Below are positions 43,161 to 50,742 of a DNA stretch of 64,000 bases, in pieces (position 1 is the first letter of the stretch; the number at the start of each line of letters is the position of its first letter). The notes below the pieces were generated by a model, which was given only the letters and a program-made list of their open reading frames with translations, did not search any database and was not told the DNA's origin. Position numbers and translations under genes: made by a program. Source of the DNA: Phocaeicola_A sp045647865 (GTDB lineage: Bacteria > Bacteroidota > Bacteroidia > Bacteroidales > Bacteroidaceae); NCBI GenBank assembly GCA_045647865.1, contig JAZRMW010000002.1, positions 1-64,000 of the forward strand, read 5' to 3'.

Positions 43161-44039
43161 TTAATTACTCTCCTTTTCATCAGGTATGATTTCACCTTTC
43201 TTGGTTATTTTCTTCAAAATATTATCCGCCTCTTCCATATACTTACTTTCGGAATAATCGTTTTTGAAAGCATAATATTCATCCAATGCTTCACGCATAC
43301 GTTCGTGCTTCTTCTCGTCTACACTTTGGACTGCCATTTGAAATTTGGCTCTGAGAATAAGAATAGCAAACTCTTCACGTAACGAGCAGTATGGATAATC
43401 TCTCAATGCATTCTGTGCTGTGAGAACACACGATTCATAATTGTTGGCATTGGCTTGAGGATTGTTGTTACTTGAATAATTGAAATTACCTGTATATGGT
43501 CCCAAATTGTAGTACAACATAGCCGATTCATATTCTTTCTCGGCCAAATTGTTCTGTAAATCATAAAGCATGGTATGTATCAATTCTGCACGTTCACTCT
43601 GCGGATGATATTCCAAAAACATCTGCAATTCCTCAATAGCCTTAACTGTTGCAGTTTGATCCAATCGAGGTTCGGGTACTGCCATATAGAGAGCTTTTCC
43701 TGTCTGGAAACGTGCCTCCTCAGTATAAATACCACGCGGATAACTTTTGACATAGGTCACAAAGTAATGCGAAGCCGTCTCATAATCGCCCATGCCATAG
43801 TAGCACATACCCAACATATATAATGACTCTTCAGCCTTATCCGTACCCTTTAAAATGGTAATAAGTTCACCTAACAACGTAGATGCCTTTGAATACTTTC
43901 CAGAAGTATAATACTCCTTAGCTGCTTCATATTTATACTCATAATCTGTACTCTTTAGAATCTTGTTATAAGTATCACAAGAGGTAAATAAACAAACTGA
44001 AATGAGTATAATTCCTATTATTTTCTTCATCTTATTCAT
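43161..44039 (-). CDS. bamD: Outer membrane assembly lipoprotein BamD
   Basis: A 292-residue lipoprotein (lipobox FTSC, Cys near 20) with TPR-like helical repeats: YEAAKEYYTSGKYSKASTLLGEL, EESLYMLGMCYYGMGDYETASHYFVTYVKSYP, AIEELQMFLEYHPQSERAE. It is a periplasmic part of the BAM complex that inserts outer-membrane barrels. First gene of the operon with rpoZ and DUF4293. The start may be the ATG at 44039 or the one three codons later; the -7 box at 44050 leaves only a few bases of leader. C-terminus acidic. Confidence 0.93.
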   Translation of the reverse strand: MNKMKKIIGIILISVCLFTSCDTYNKILKSTDYEYKYEAAKEYYTSGKYSKASTLLGELITILKGTDKAEESLYMLGMCYYGMGDYETASHYFVTYVKSYPRGIYTEEARFQTGKALYMAVPEPRLDQTATVKAIEELQMFLEYHPQSERAELIHTMLYDLQNNLAEKEYESAMLYYNLGPYTGNFNYSSNNNPQANANNYESCVLTAQNALRDYPYCSLREEFAILILRAKFQMAVQSVDEKKHERMREALDEYYAFKNDYSESKYMEEADNILKKITKKGEIIPDEKESN

Positions 44040-44049
44040 AAATAATGTG

Positions 44050-44057
44050 CAAATTTA
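44050..44057 (-). promoter_or_regulatory. -7 box of the bamD operon
   Basis: The minus strand reads TAAATTTG (TAnnTTTG), 10 bp before the first ATG. Confidence 0.6.
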
Positions 44058-44142
44058 CGGAGATTCAGTGAATTATACAATCCCATTGATATTTTTTAAT
44101 GAAAAAAAGGTCTCGATTATGGAGAAAGAACAAAATTATATG

Positions 44143-44150
44143 TACTTTTG
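44143..44150 (+). promoter_or_regulatory. -7 box of uvrB
   Basis: TACTTTTG (TAnnTTTG) ends 6 bp before the uvrB ATG at 44157, which predicts transcription starting at or next to the start codon. Confidence 0.6.
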
Positions 44151-44156
44151 TACCTT

Positions 44157-46199
44157 ATGGACTTCGAACTTATCTCAAACTACCGTCCCACAGGCGATCA
44201 ACCAGAAGCTATCAGCCAGTTGGTGGAAGGCATACAGCAAGGTATGCCTGCGCAGACATTGCTCGGTGTAACTGGATCGGGAAAGACTTTCACCATTGCC
44301 AATGTCATCAAACAGATTGGTAAACCGACCCTTATTCTGAGCCACAACAAAACGTTGGCGGCACAACTATACGGAGAATTCAAGAGTTTCTTCCCAAACA
44401 ATGCCGTTGAATATTATGTATCCTATTACGACTACTACCAACCCGAAGCATACCTACCCAGCAGCGATACCTACATAGAGAAGGACCTGGCCATCAACGA
44501 CGAGATTGACAAACTCCGTTTGGCAGCAACCTCCTCATTACTATCGGGCCGAAAGGACGTCATTGTCGTATCTTCCGTTTCCTGTATTTATGGAATGGGA
44601 AACCCTGCAGACTTCTACGAAAATGTAATAGAAATCAAGCGGGGCAAATTACTGGACCGTAACGTTTTCCTTAGACGGTTAGTAGATATGCAATACTCAC
44701 GCAACGATATCACTTTTCAACGGGGCAACTTCCGTGTAAAAGGAGACACTGTAGATATATACTTGGCCTACGCAGACAATCTCTTACGCGTCAGTTTTTG
44801 GGACGATGAGATTGATACCATTGAGGAAGTGGATGCAACCTCAGGCATGCGACTTGGCAGTTTTGAGGAATACAAAATCTACCCAGCCAATCTTTTTATG
44901 ACCACTAAGGAGAGTACCCTACGTGCCATTCATCAGATAGAAGATGATCTCACCTTACAGGAGATATATTTCCGCGAAATAGGGAAAGAGTTTGAGGCCA
45001 AGCGTCTCCATGAGCGAGTGACCTACGACATGGAGATGATACGAGAACTGGGGCACTGCTCGGGTATCGAGAACTACTCACGCTATTTTGACGGACGCGA
45101 AGCCGGCACACGTCCCTACTGCCTACTGGACTTTTTTCCAAAAGATTTCCTTTTGGTCATCGATGAGAGTCACGTCAGTGTTCCTCAAATACGCGCTATG
45201 TACGGTGGCGACCGTGCCCGCAAAGTTAACCTTGTCGAATATGGCTTCCGCCTACCTGCCGCTTTAGACAATCGTCCTCTGAAATTTGAAGAATTTGAGG
45301 CGATGACCCCACAGACTATCTATGTCAGCGCCACACCTGCTGATTACGAACTTGTCCGATCCGAGGGAATTGTAGTGGAGCAAGTCATCCGCCCAACAGG
45401 ACTACTGGATCCCATCATCGACGTTCGGCCCAGCCTTAATCAAATAGATGACCTCATGGAGGAGATACAACAACGTATCGAACGCGAAGAGCGTACCCTC
45501 GTTACAACCCTCACCAAACGCATGGCAGAGGAACTAACAGAGTATTTGCTTGACCACGGCATCCGTTGTAACTACATACACAGCGAGGTAGATACCCTCG
45601 AACGTGTGAAAATCATGGATGATCTCCGCTCCGGAATCTACGACGTGCTGATAGGTGTCAACCTATTGCGCGAGGGACTGGACCTTCCTGAAGTCTCCCT
45701 CGTGGCCATTTTGGATGCTGACAAAGAAGGATTCCTACGTAGTCACCGTTCGCTCACTCAGACGGCAGGACGTGCAGCGCGTAACGTTAACGGACGCGTT
45801 ATCATGTATGCCGACAAAGTAACCGACAGCATGCAGCAGACTATAGATGAAACCAACCGCCGCCGCGAAAAACAGTTAGCCTACAATCACGCAAACGGAA
45901 TCACACCTCAGCAAATACGCAAGGAACGAAAGATGGGCAACCTCATCAGTACATCCAAGCCTGAAGTCGATACAACAACCTCCGTACCAAAACCTTACGT
46001 CGAAATCGAAGAAAACGCATCTCTTGCTTTGGCCGCTGACCCTATCGTACAATATATGAGCCGTCCACAGTTACAGAAGAGCATTGAACGCACGCGCAAA
46101 CTGATGACAGAGGCCGCCAAGCGCTTAGACTTCATAGAAGCTGCCCAATACCGCGACGAACTACTGAAACTGGAAGAGCTATTGAAAGAAAAAACATAA
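44157..46199 (+). CDS. uvrB: Excinuclease ABC subunit B
   Basis: Damage-verifying helicase-like subunit of nucleotide excision repair. The 680-residue protein has all UvrB features: Walker A GVTGSGKT (37-44), the beta-hairpin YYDYYQPEAYLP (around 92-104), LVIDESHVSVPQ (motif II), YVSATPADYE, motif V/VI segments VLIGVNLLREGLDLPEVSLVAILDADKEGF and QTAGRAARN, and a C-terminal UVR domain binding UvrC (LMTEAAKRLDFIEAAQYRDELL). I take the ATG at 44157; a TTG three codons earlier overlaps the promoter. The first bases after the gene already belong to the insertion sequence ends. Confidence 0.98.
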   Translation: MDFELISNYRPTGDQPEAISQLVEGIQQGMPAQTLLGVTGSGKTFTIANVIKQIGKPTLILSHNKTLAAQLYGEFKSFFPNNAVEYYVSYYDYYQPEAYLPSSDTYIEKDLAINDEIDKLRLAATSSLLSGRKDVIVVSSVSCIYGMGNPADFYENVIEIKRGKLLDRNVFLRRLVDMQYSRNDITFQRGNFRVKGDTVDIYLAYADNLLRVSFWDDEIDTIEEVDATSGMRLGSFEEYKIYPANLFMTTKESTLRAIHQIEDDLTLQEIYFREIGKEFEAKRLHERVTYDMEMIRELGHCSGIENYSRYFDGREAGTRPYCLLDFFPKDFLLVIDESHVSVPQIRAMYGGDRARKVNLVEYGFRLPAALDNRPLKFEEFEAMTPQTIYVSATPADYELVRSEGIVVEQVIRPTGLLDPIIDVRPSLNQIDDLMEEIQQRIEREERTLVTTLTKRMAEELTEYLLDHGIRCNYIHSEVDTLERVKIMDDLRSGIYDVLIGVNLLREGLDLPEVSLVAILDADKEGFLRSHRSLTQTAGRAARNVNGRVIMYADKVTDSMQQTIDETNRRREKQLAYNHANGITPQQIRKERKMGNLISTSKPEVDTTTSVPKPYVEIEENASLALAADPIVQYMSRPQLQKSIERTRKLMTEAAKRLDFIEAAQYRDELLKLEELLKEKT

Positions 46200-46205
46200 A
46201 AAAAA

Positions 46206-46229
46206 GGCGTATAGGTCAAATTGCAGGCT
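46206..46229 (+). repeat. Outer left inverted repeat
   Basis: GGCGTATAGGTCAAATTGCA then GGCT; pairs with 47552-47575, differing at one base. Confidence 0.85.
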
Positions 46230-46234
46230 AGAAC

Positions 46235-46283
46235 ATGCCCACATCCCTCATAAACACAGGTGATGTGGGCATTTCAATTTTTT
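46235..46283 (+). terminator. Terminator, probably of uvrB, between the outer and inner IS ends
   Basis: ATGCCCACATC (46235-46245) pairs perfectly with GATGTGGGCAT (46262-46272), then TTCAATTTTTT. It is the first strong terminator after uvrB, yet lies inside the outer inverted repeats. Confidence 0.8.
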
Positions 46284-46314
46284 GAACCCCAAAATTTACT
46301 TTTGAAAATGTTCT

Positions 46315-46333
46315 ATAGGTCATTTTGCAGGCT
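46315..46333 (+). repeat. Inner left inverted repeat
   Basis: ATAGGTCATTTTGCAGGCT, two or three bases different from the outer core; a weaker fifth copy (ATAACTTTGCAGGC) lies near 46361-46374. Confidence 0.75.
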
Positions 46334-46403
46334 GAGACTTGCAGACTTGTTCGATTCCCTATAACTTTGCAGGCATTTCAAAATCCCTAAAATCAACATT
46401 TCT

Positions 46404-47326
46404 ATGAATAAAAAAAGTGTCCCTGCTGCCACTCTCCAATAACAAAGAAAAACGGTGTTCGTAAAGTAGTCCAGTTGTACAAATGCATGGTTTGCGGCCA
46501 CCAATTCCGAGGCAAAGTTTATGTTGAGAGCAATATTATTTGGAAAGCCTACACGAAAGAGAAGCAAACTATCCATGACTTGTCGCAACGCTATAAGGTT
46601 AGTGAATCTACCATAAAGCGACTCTTAAAGGACATTGTAGTTGAATGGCATAACCCTAAATTAGGTGGACATGGCGTAGTCAACATTGATGCTACTTACT
46701 TTGGTCGCAACTGCGGTGTCATAGCCGTATTAGACACAAATACCGGCAACCCCCTTTACATGAAACACATTTCCCACGAACATGTCTCTGACTATGTAGA
46801 TGCTGTTCATGAGATTGAAAAGAATGGTTACATCTTAGATGGAATGGTGATTGATGGTATTCAGAGCTTGTTCAAAGTGTTTGCCAATTATAAGATACAG
46901 ATGTGCCATTATCACATGTGTGCAATTGTTAGACGCAAGATTACAAAAAATCCAAAACTTCCTGCAGGACAGGAACTTCAGCAATTGATGCGTACTTTGA
47001 AAAAAGCTAAAGAAGATGATTTTAAGAAAGACTTCCTGGAATGGAAGGAAAAGTGGAAAACGTTCCTGAATGAACGCACTCAAAATCCTCTAACACAAAA
47101 GACGTATTATACCCATCAGCGAACAAGATCAGCAATGATTAGCATCGAGTACTATTTGCCATATCTTTTCACATATCAACATGTAAATGGCATGCCCAAT
47201 ACTAACAACAAGATAGAAGGCACATTTACTGATTTAAAGAAACATCTGAACAATCATAGTGGTATGAAGAAAGAAAAACGCAAGCGGTTTATAAATGGTT
47301 TTTTCTTGGCATTGAATGGCGAGTAG
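46404..47326 (+). CDS. Transposase with N-terminal zinc ribbon; start is one base out of frame
   Basis: A DDE transposase of about 307 residues. Catalytic residues are seen in VNIDATYFGR (D), MVIDGIQSL (D) and NNKIEGTF (E), with a CHYHMC motif between, as in MULE/IS256-related enzymes with a zinc ribbon (IS1249-like). The ribbon (CPCCHS...CMVCGH) lies at the N-terminus, but its frame begins just after a TAA with no start codon. The ATG at 46404 reads MNKK and then leaves the frame at a run of seven A (46410-46416). A -1 slip there, or one extra A, gives an intact protein. Otherwise translation could only start at TTG 46475, without half of the ribbon. Confidence 0.8.
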
Positions 47327-47342
47327 CATATTTAAAGCAACA

Positions 47343-47377
47343 AAATGGGGACGGTCCATTACAGACAATCCCCATTT
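47343..47377 (+). terminator. Hairpin after the transposase
   Basis: AAATGGGGA (47343-47351) pairs with TCCCCATTT (47369-47377). No clear T-run, so termination is only possible. Confidence 0.4.
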
Positions 47378-47510
47378 GATTTAACATGCTTCACGCATTA
47401 CAATCCTATTCCTCATGGAGTTGCTCCCCAGCAGAGCTCCACTATGCTTCAGACTGCGGAGCAAAAGTAATAGAATCAGTTGATATAGACAAATTACATA
47501 CCACAATTTC

Positions 47511-47529
47511 AGCCTGCAATTTGACCTAT
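47511..47529 (-). repeat. Inner right inverted repeat
   Basis: AGCCTGCAATTTGACCTAT, the reverse complement of the core ATAGGTCAAATTGCAGGCT, 22 bp inside the outer right end. Confidence 0.8.
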
Positions 47530-47551
47530 TGAACAACACATACTTGTTTTC

Positions 47552-47575
47552 AGCCTGCAAATTGACCTATACGCC
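47552..47575 (-). repeat. Outer right inverted repeat
   Basis: AGCCTGCAAATTGACCTATA then CGCC, partner of 46206-46229. Confidence 0.85.
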
Positions 47576-47628
47576 TAAAAATATACGCTGCTTAACGTAA
47601 TTAAAGGGGAAACGGTAATTCTTAAAAT

Positions 47629-47853
47629 TGTCCCGAAACTGATACGCCAGATGGGACAGGAAACAAAACGGAGAAATGCCATTGCCCTTCATGTACAGGC
47701 AAAGTGGGCAAGGTCTTAAAACATATGGAGCGCGAATTCAAGGCAGATAAGCAAACTAAAAGTGAACAACCGATGTTTTCGAATGTCCATAAAAGTTCAG
47801 AAGATATGTCTTTCGCTCATATCAGACATGTTCCTTTAGTAAAAAATAAATGA
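47629..47853 (+). pseudogene. Decayed ORF next to the insertion sequence
   Basis: A frame of 74 codons between a TAA and the TGA at 47851. It has no start codon until MEREFKAD in its middle. A cysteine group (CHCPSCTGK) and a charged helix are visible. It looks like the 3' end of a gene whose 5' part was lost, perhaps with the insertion of the adjacent element. I do not recognise the family. Confidence 0.4.
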
Positions 47854-47855
47854 GA

Positions 47856-47893
47856 TAAAAAAGAATGAGCCCGGCACAATACCGAGCTCACTT
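47856..47893 (-). terminator. Terminator of the caspase-family gene
   Basis: TGAGCCCGG (47866-47874) pairs with CCGAGCTCA (47882-47890), with one mismatch; on the minus strand TTTTTT follows. It lies about 80 bp after the stop codon. Confidence 0.75.
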
Positions 47894-47968
47894 CTATAAA
47901 GAGTTGTAATTAACGTCTTATTTTACGTCTAGCTCCCTTTGGGGACTTTTTGTATTTTGGCAAATGGG

Positions 47969-50614
47969 TTAATCCTCTTTATCTAAACGCCAATCTCCCC
48001 AAACATCCTTAGAAAGACTTGTTTGTACTGTTGGAGATTGTATTTTCCCGTTCAAGTCAAGACTTTTTTGTTTCACATTTTCTGCAATATATTCTGCCAA
48101 CTTTTTATAGGAAGTCCTTCCTTTATCTTCTTGTAGCTTCTTCAAAAGGAAGTAAGTGAACATTCCATGCTTTTGATTAGTGTACGGATAGGCCGTTTCT
48201 GAGCCTGAACAAGCACTGAATACGACCATGTTGTTTACTGGGACTTCTTCGCGCGGTTTGATGACTACACCACGGGCTTCTTTATCCATAACTTGTCCAT
48301 CTTTTTTTGCGCCACTAAAGCAGGCATCCAAAAATACGGTTACAGATTTAGGATTTTTATCAGTCAATTGCTTATAGAAGTCAGATAGTTTATACCCTGT
48401 TTGTGCTATGTAGCGTGGCGAAGCATCGCTAGGTAGTAGGAATGATTCGTTGGTACTGGGGTCGGGTACACCATGGCCGGAATAGTAAACCAACAGTTTC
48501 ATTCCTGCATAGGCGCTTTCGAAGTCCTGAATGCGCCCAATGGCTGCAATCATCTCATTACGTGTGGCATTCTCTACGTGAATGATGTGTTTGTCATCCA
48601 CACCGAGGACATCCGTACAATAGCGCTTGAATGACTTTCCATCGTTCTTTGCAAAGGGAACTCCCTCTACATTCTTGTAATCTTCATTGGCAAAAATTAG
48701 AGCGAAAGTATTTTCATTATCGTTCTTGGTGACAGGGATATTGACATCTACAGTAGATTCTCCCACAACTAAATCTTCTTCAATGCGTGGCCCATTGCCT
48801 TTCTTGCTTCCGACATCTGAGGCACCGGCCAATAATATGTCACTATCGTCCCAAACAGGACGTGCAATTTTTGTCTTGCCATAAGCTAACGGGACATTGA
48901 CATCGTATTTGTAGGTTTTTCCGTTAGGTGTTACCATGTCAGCCATTGCTAACAACATCTTTCCTTCTTTATCAATTCTCAATTGGGGATTTGCAACAAT
49001 CACTTTATTCCAATTATTCTTGAACTCAGCAGCTTCATTGTTTGCCAAAGGGACTTTGAGGTAAATGTCTCCTTGGCGAGTTTGGATACGGAATGTCTCA
49101 TGGTCTGGGTCATAAGGTTTGATAGTCAAATCTGTCAAGTTGAAATATCCTCCATACTCATTGATAAAACGTGCTTCACATGCTTGTCGGGTTTGCGCAA
49201 TCAGCATCCTGCGGGTCTCAGGATTTACACGCTTGATATAATCAGCTGCAGGCTCAAACTCTCCACGTGCCTCCCATTCAGCTAAAATAGCATCCAATTG
49301 TGGGCGATACCAGTCGTTGAAGTTGGGTACAGTATTGTCTCCACTGGCAACAAAACCGTCATCAATCATCGCTTTTACACGTTTGGCTTCATCCATTTTT
49401 CCTGTTTGTTTGTAAGCATCTTCTAATGCATAGAGTAACTTGCGGTCTTTCTTACCGGCAGGTTGTGCATCCAAAATCTGATTCAGCATCGGTATGGCAT
49501 CGTTGTAATTGCTTGTTGCTTTTTGAGTCAGATCTTTTATCAAATTACCTTCTTTTGCCTTGTTGCGCTCATTAATCTGTACACATGCTAAATTGTAATA
49601 GCAAATGGCTAAACGCTTTTTGATGTCCATGTCGGTGCTGTCGCTGGCATAAAATTTCTGATAAATAGGTAATGCGTCTGCGAAATTTCCATTTTCATCA
49701 TCCATTGTTGCTTTAAAAAACAACAAACTGGGGTCGTTTGGAGAAACTACCAGGGCACGGTCAAGCATTTCCTGTGCTTTTTCAATATTGTGCATCTTGG
49801 TGTACAGGCTTATGGACGTTTTCAGCAGTTCTATATTGGTCGGGTAATTCATTAATCCTTCATCCAATACGTTAACCTCTTCGTCATATCGTTCAAGACG
49901 GTCCAAATCCTTGGCCCAATTGACATAACATGCTTCTTGATTGGCTTTTTCTCCTAAATTGATATATTCTTGGAAAAAAGAAATTGCATTTTCAAATTCA
50001 CGCGCATTATGCGCACCGATAGCAGCAAAATATACATATGTTGCATAATTTTGGTTACGCATAAATTCCTCTCCTGCATAGAATGGCAGGCGGGGAATAT
50101 TGAGGTAGCATTCAATGAATTTATATGCCTTGTCATTTTTGTTCTGTTGGCTATAATAGATACCTGCTTCCTCAAATTCTGGACGCATCTTGCGGATGTT
50201 GTCTTTGGCAACCAGAATTTCCTCGTTCGATCTTGAATTCAAGGACTTGATGTAATTCATGAAACCTTCTAACAGGCAACCGTACATGACATCCTTGTCA
50301 GATGAAGGATTCACCTTCATTAAATAGTATTGGGTGTTGGATTCTGTTGCGGCTTTAAACATTGAATCCTCGGGAGATATTCGGGGCATGAACAACGAAT
50401 CTCCTGCAGCCAGTCTGATAGAATCTCCATTCATTATCACTACAGAATCTGATTCGAGCACCATTATAAAATTGGTTTCAGCCATAGTGGCTTCATGCAT
50501 GTTGGCAATGAATACGGAATCGCTCAATTCCGATTTGTTAGCAGATGGGAGAGCCAAGGCGTAAATATTGACCAAACAGCTTACAATTGATAATAGTGTT
50601 ATAAGAAGTTTCAT
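47969..50614 (-). CDS. Exported TPR and caspase-like (C14) protein
   Basis: An 881-residue protein with a signal peptide (LLSIVSCLVNIYALA), a TPR-type helical region (about 150-400: YATYVYFAAIGAHNAREFENAISFFQEYI, AQEMLDRALVVSPNDPSLLFFKATMDDENGNF and others), a beta-rich middle (about 480-640) and a C-terminal caspase fold. The catalytic pair is visible: His714 in YYSGHG and Cys765 in DACFSG. Bacterial caspase relatives usually cut after Arg/Lys; substrates here are unknown. Envelope location inferred. It lies 128 bp after an OmpA-like barrel gene on the same strand and lacks an evident -7 box of its own. Confidence 0.9.
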   Translation of the reverse strand: MKLLITLLSIVSCLVNIYALALPSANKSELSDSVFIANMHEATMAETNFIMVLESDSVVIMNGDSIRLAAGDSLFMPRISPEDSMFKAATESNTQYYLMKVNPSSDKDVMYGCLLEGFMNYIKSLNSRSNEEILVAKDNIRKMRPEFEEAGIYYSQQNKNDKAYKFIECYLNIPRLPFYAGEEFMRNQNYATYVYFAAIGAHNAREFENAISFFQEYINLGEKANQEACYVNWAKDLDRLERYDEEVNVLDEGLMNYPTNIELLKTSISLYTKMHNIEKAQEMLDRALVVSPNDPSLLFFKATMDDENGNFADALPIYQKFYASDSTDMDIKKRLAICYYNLACVQINERNKAKEGNLIKDLTQKATSNYNDAIPMLNQILDAQPAGKKDRKLLYALEDAYKQTGKMDEAKRVKAMIDDGFVASGDNTVPNFNDWYRPQLDAILAEWEARGEFEPAADYIKRVNPETRRMLIAQTRQACEARFINEYGGYFNLTDLTIKPYDPDHETFRIQTRQGDIYLKVPLANNEAAEFKNNWNKVIVANPQLRIDKEGKMLLAMADMVTPNGKTYKYDVNVPLAYGKTKIARPVWDDSDILLAGASDVGSKKGNGPRIEEDLVVGESTVDVNIPVTKNDNENTFALIFANEDYKNVEGVPFAKNDGKSFKRYCTDVLGVDDKHIIHVENATRNEMIAAIGRIQDFESAYAGMKLLVYYSGHGVPDPSTNESFLLPSDASPRYIAQTGYKLSDFYKQLTDKNPKSVTVFLDACFSGAKKDGQVMDKEARGVVIKPREEVPVNNMVVFSACSGSETAYPYTNQKHGMFTYFLLKKLQEDKGRTSYKKLAEYIAENVKQKSLDLNGKIQSPTVQTSLSKDVWGDWRLDKED

Positions 50615-50684
50615 ATTTAGTGTTATAAGTTTACAAAACAGAGTATTGATGGTATATGTGTGTCAAGTGTGATTTAAAGAAAGA

Positions 50685-50728
50685 ACCCCCTCCACCTTTA
50701 CATCCAAAGAGAAGAGGGTGGAGGGGGT
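50685..50728 (-). terminator. Hairpin between the OmpA-like and caspase genes
   Basis: ACCCCCTCCACC (50685-50696) pairs perfectly with GGTGGAGGGGGT (50717-50728); TTCTTTCTTT follows on the minus strand. It probably lets through only part of the transcription into the caspase gene. Confidence 0.75.
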
Positions 50729-50742
50729 CTTATCTGTCCTTA

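Larger units (their letters stand above)
46206..47575. mobile_element. Insertion sequence with nested inverted ends
   Basis: A 1.37-kb element. The outer ends 46206-46229 and 47552-47575 are 24-bp inverted repeats with one mismatch (start GGCGTATAGGTCAA). Inner copies of the 19-bp core ATAGGTCAAATTGCAGGCT, with small changes, lie at 46315-46333 and, inverted, at 47511-47529, so four related ends flank one transposase gene. The real insertion may be either pair. Poly-A flanks hide any target duplication. The family is probably IS1249/IS256-like, judged from the transposase. Confidence 0.8.

Noticed and set aside
44148..44156. TTG start of uvrB
   Set aside because: It lies inside the -7 box; the ATG at 44157 gives the standard UvrB N-terminus.
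46206..47853. Prophage or integrative element
   Set aside because: Only one transposase and a short remnant are present; no integrase, conjugation or phage structural gene is seen.
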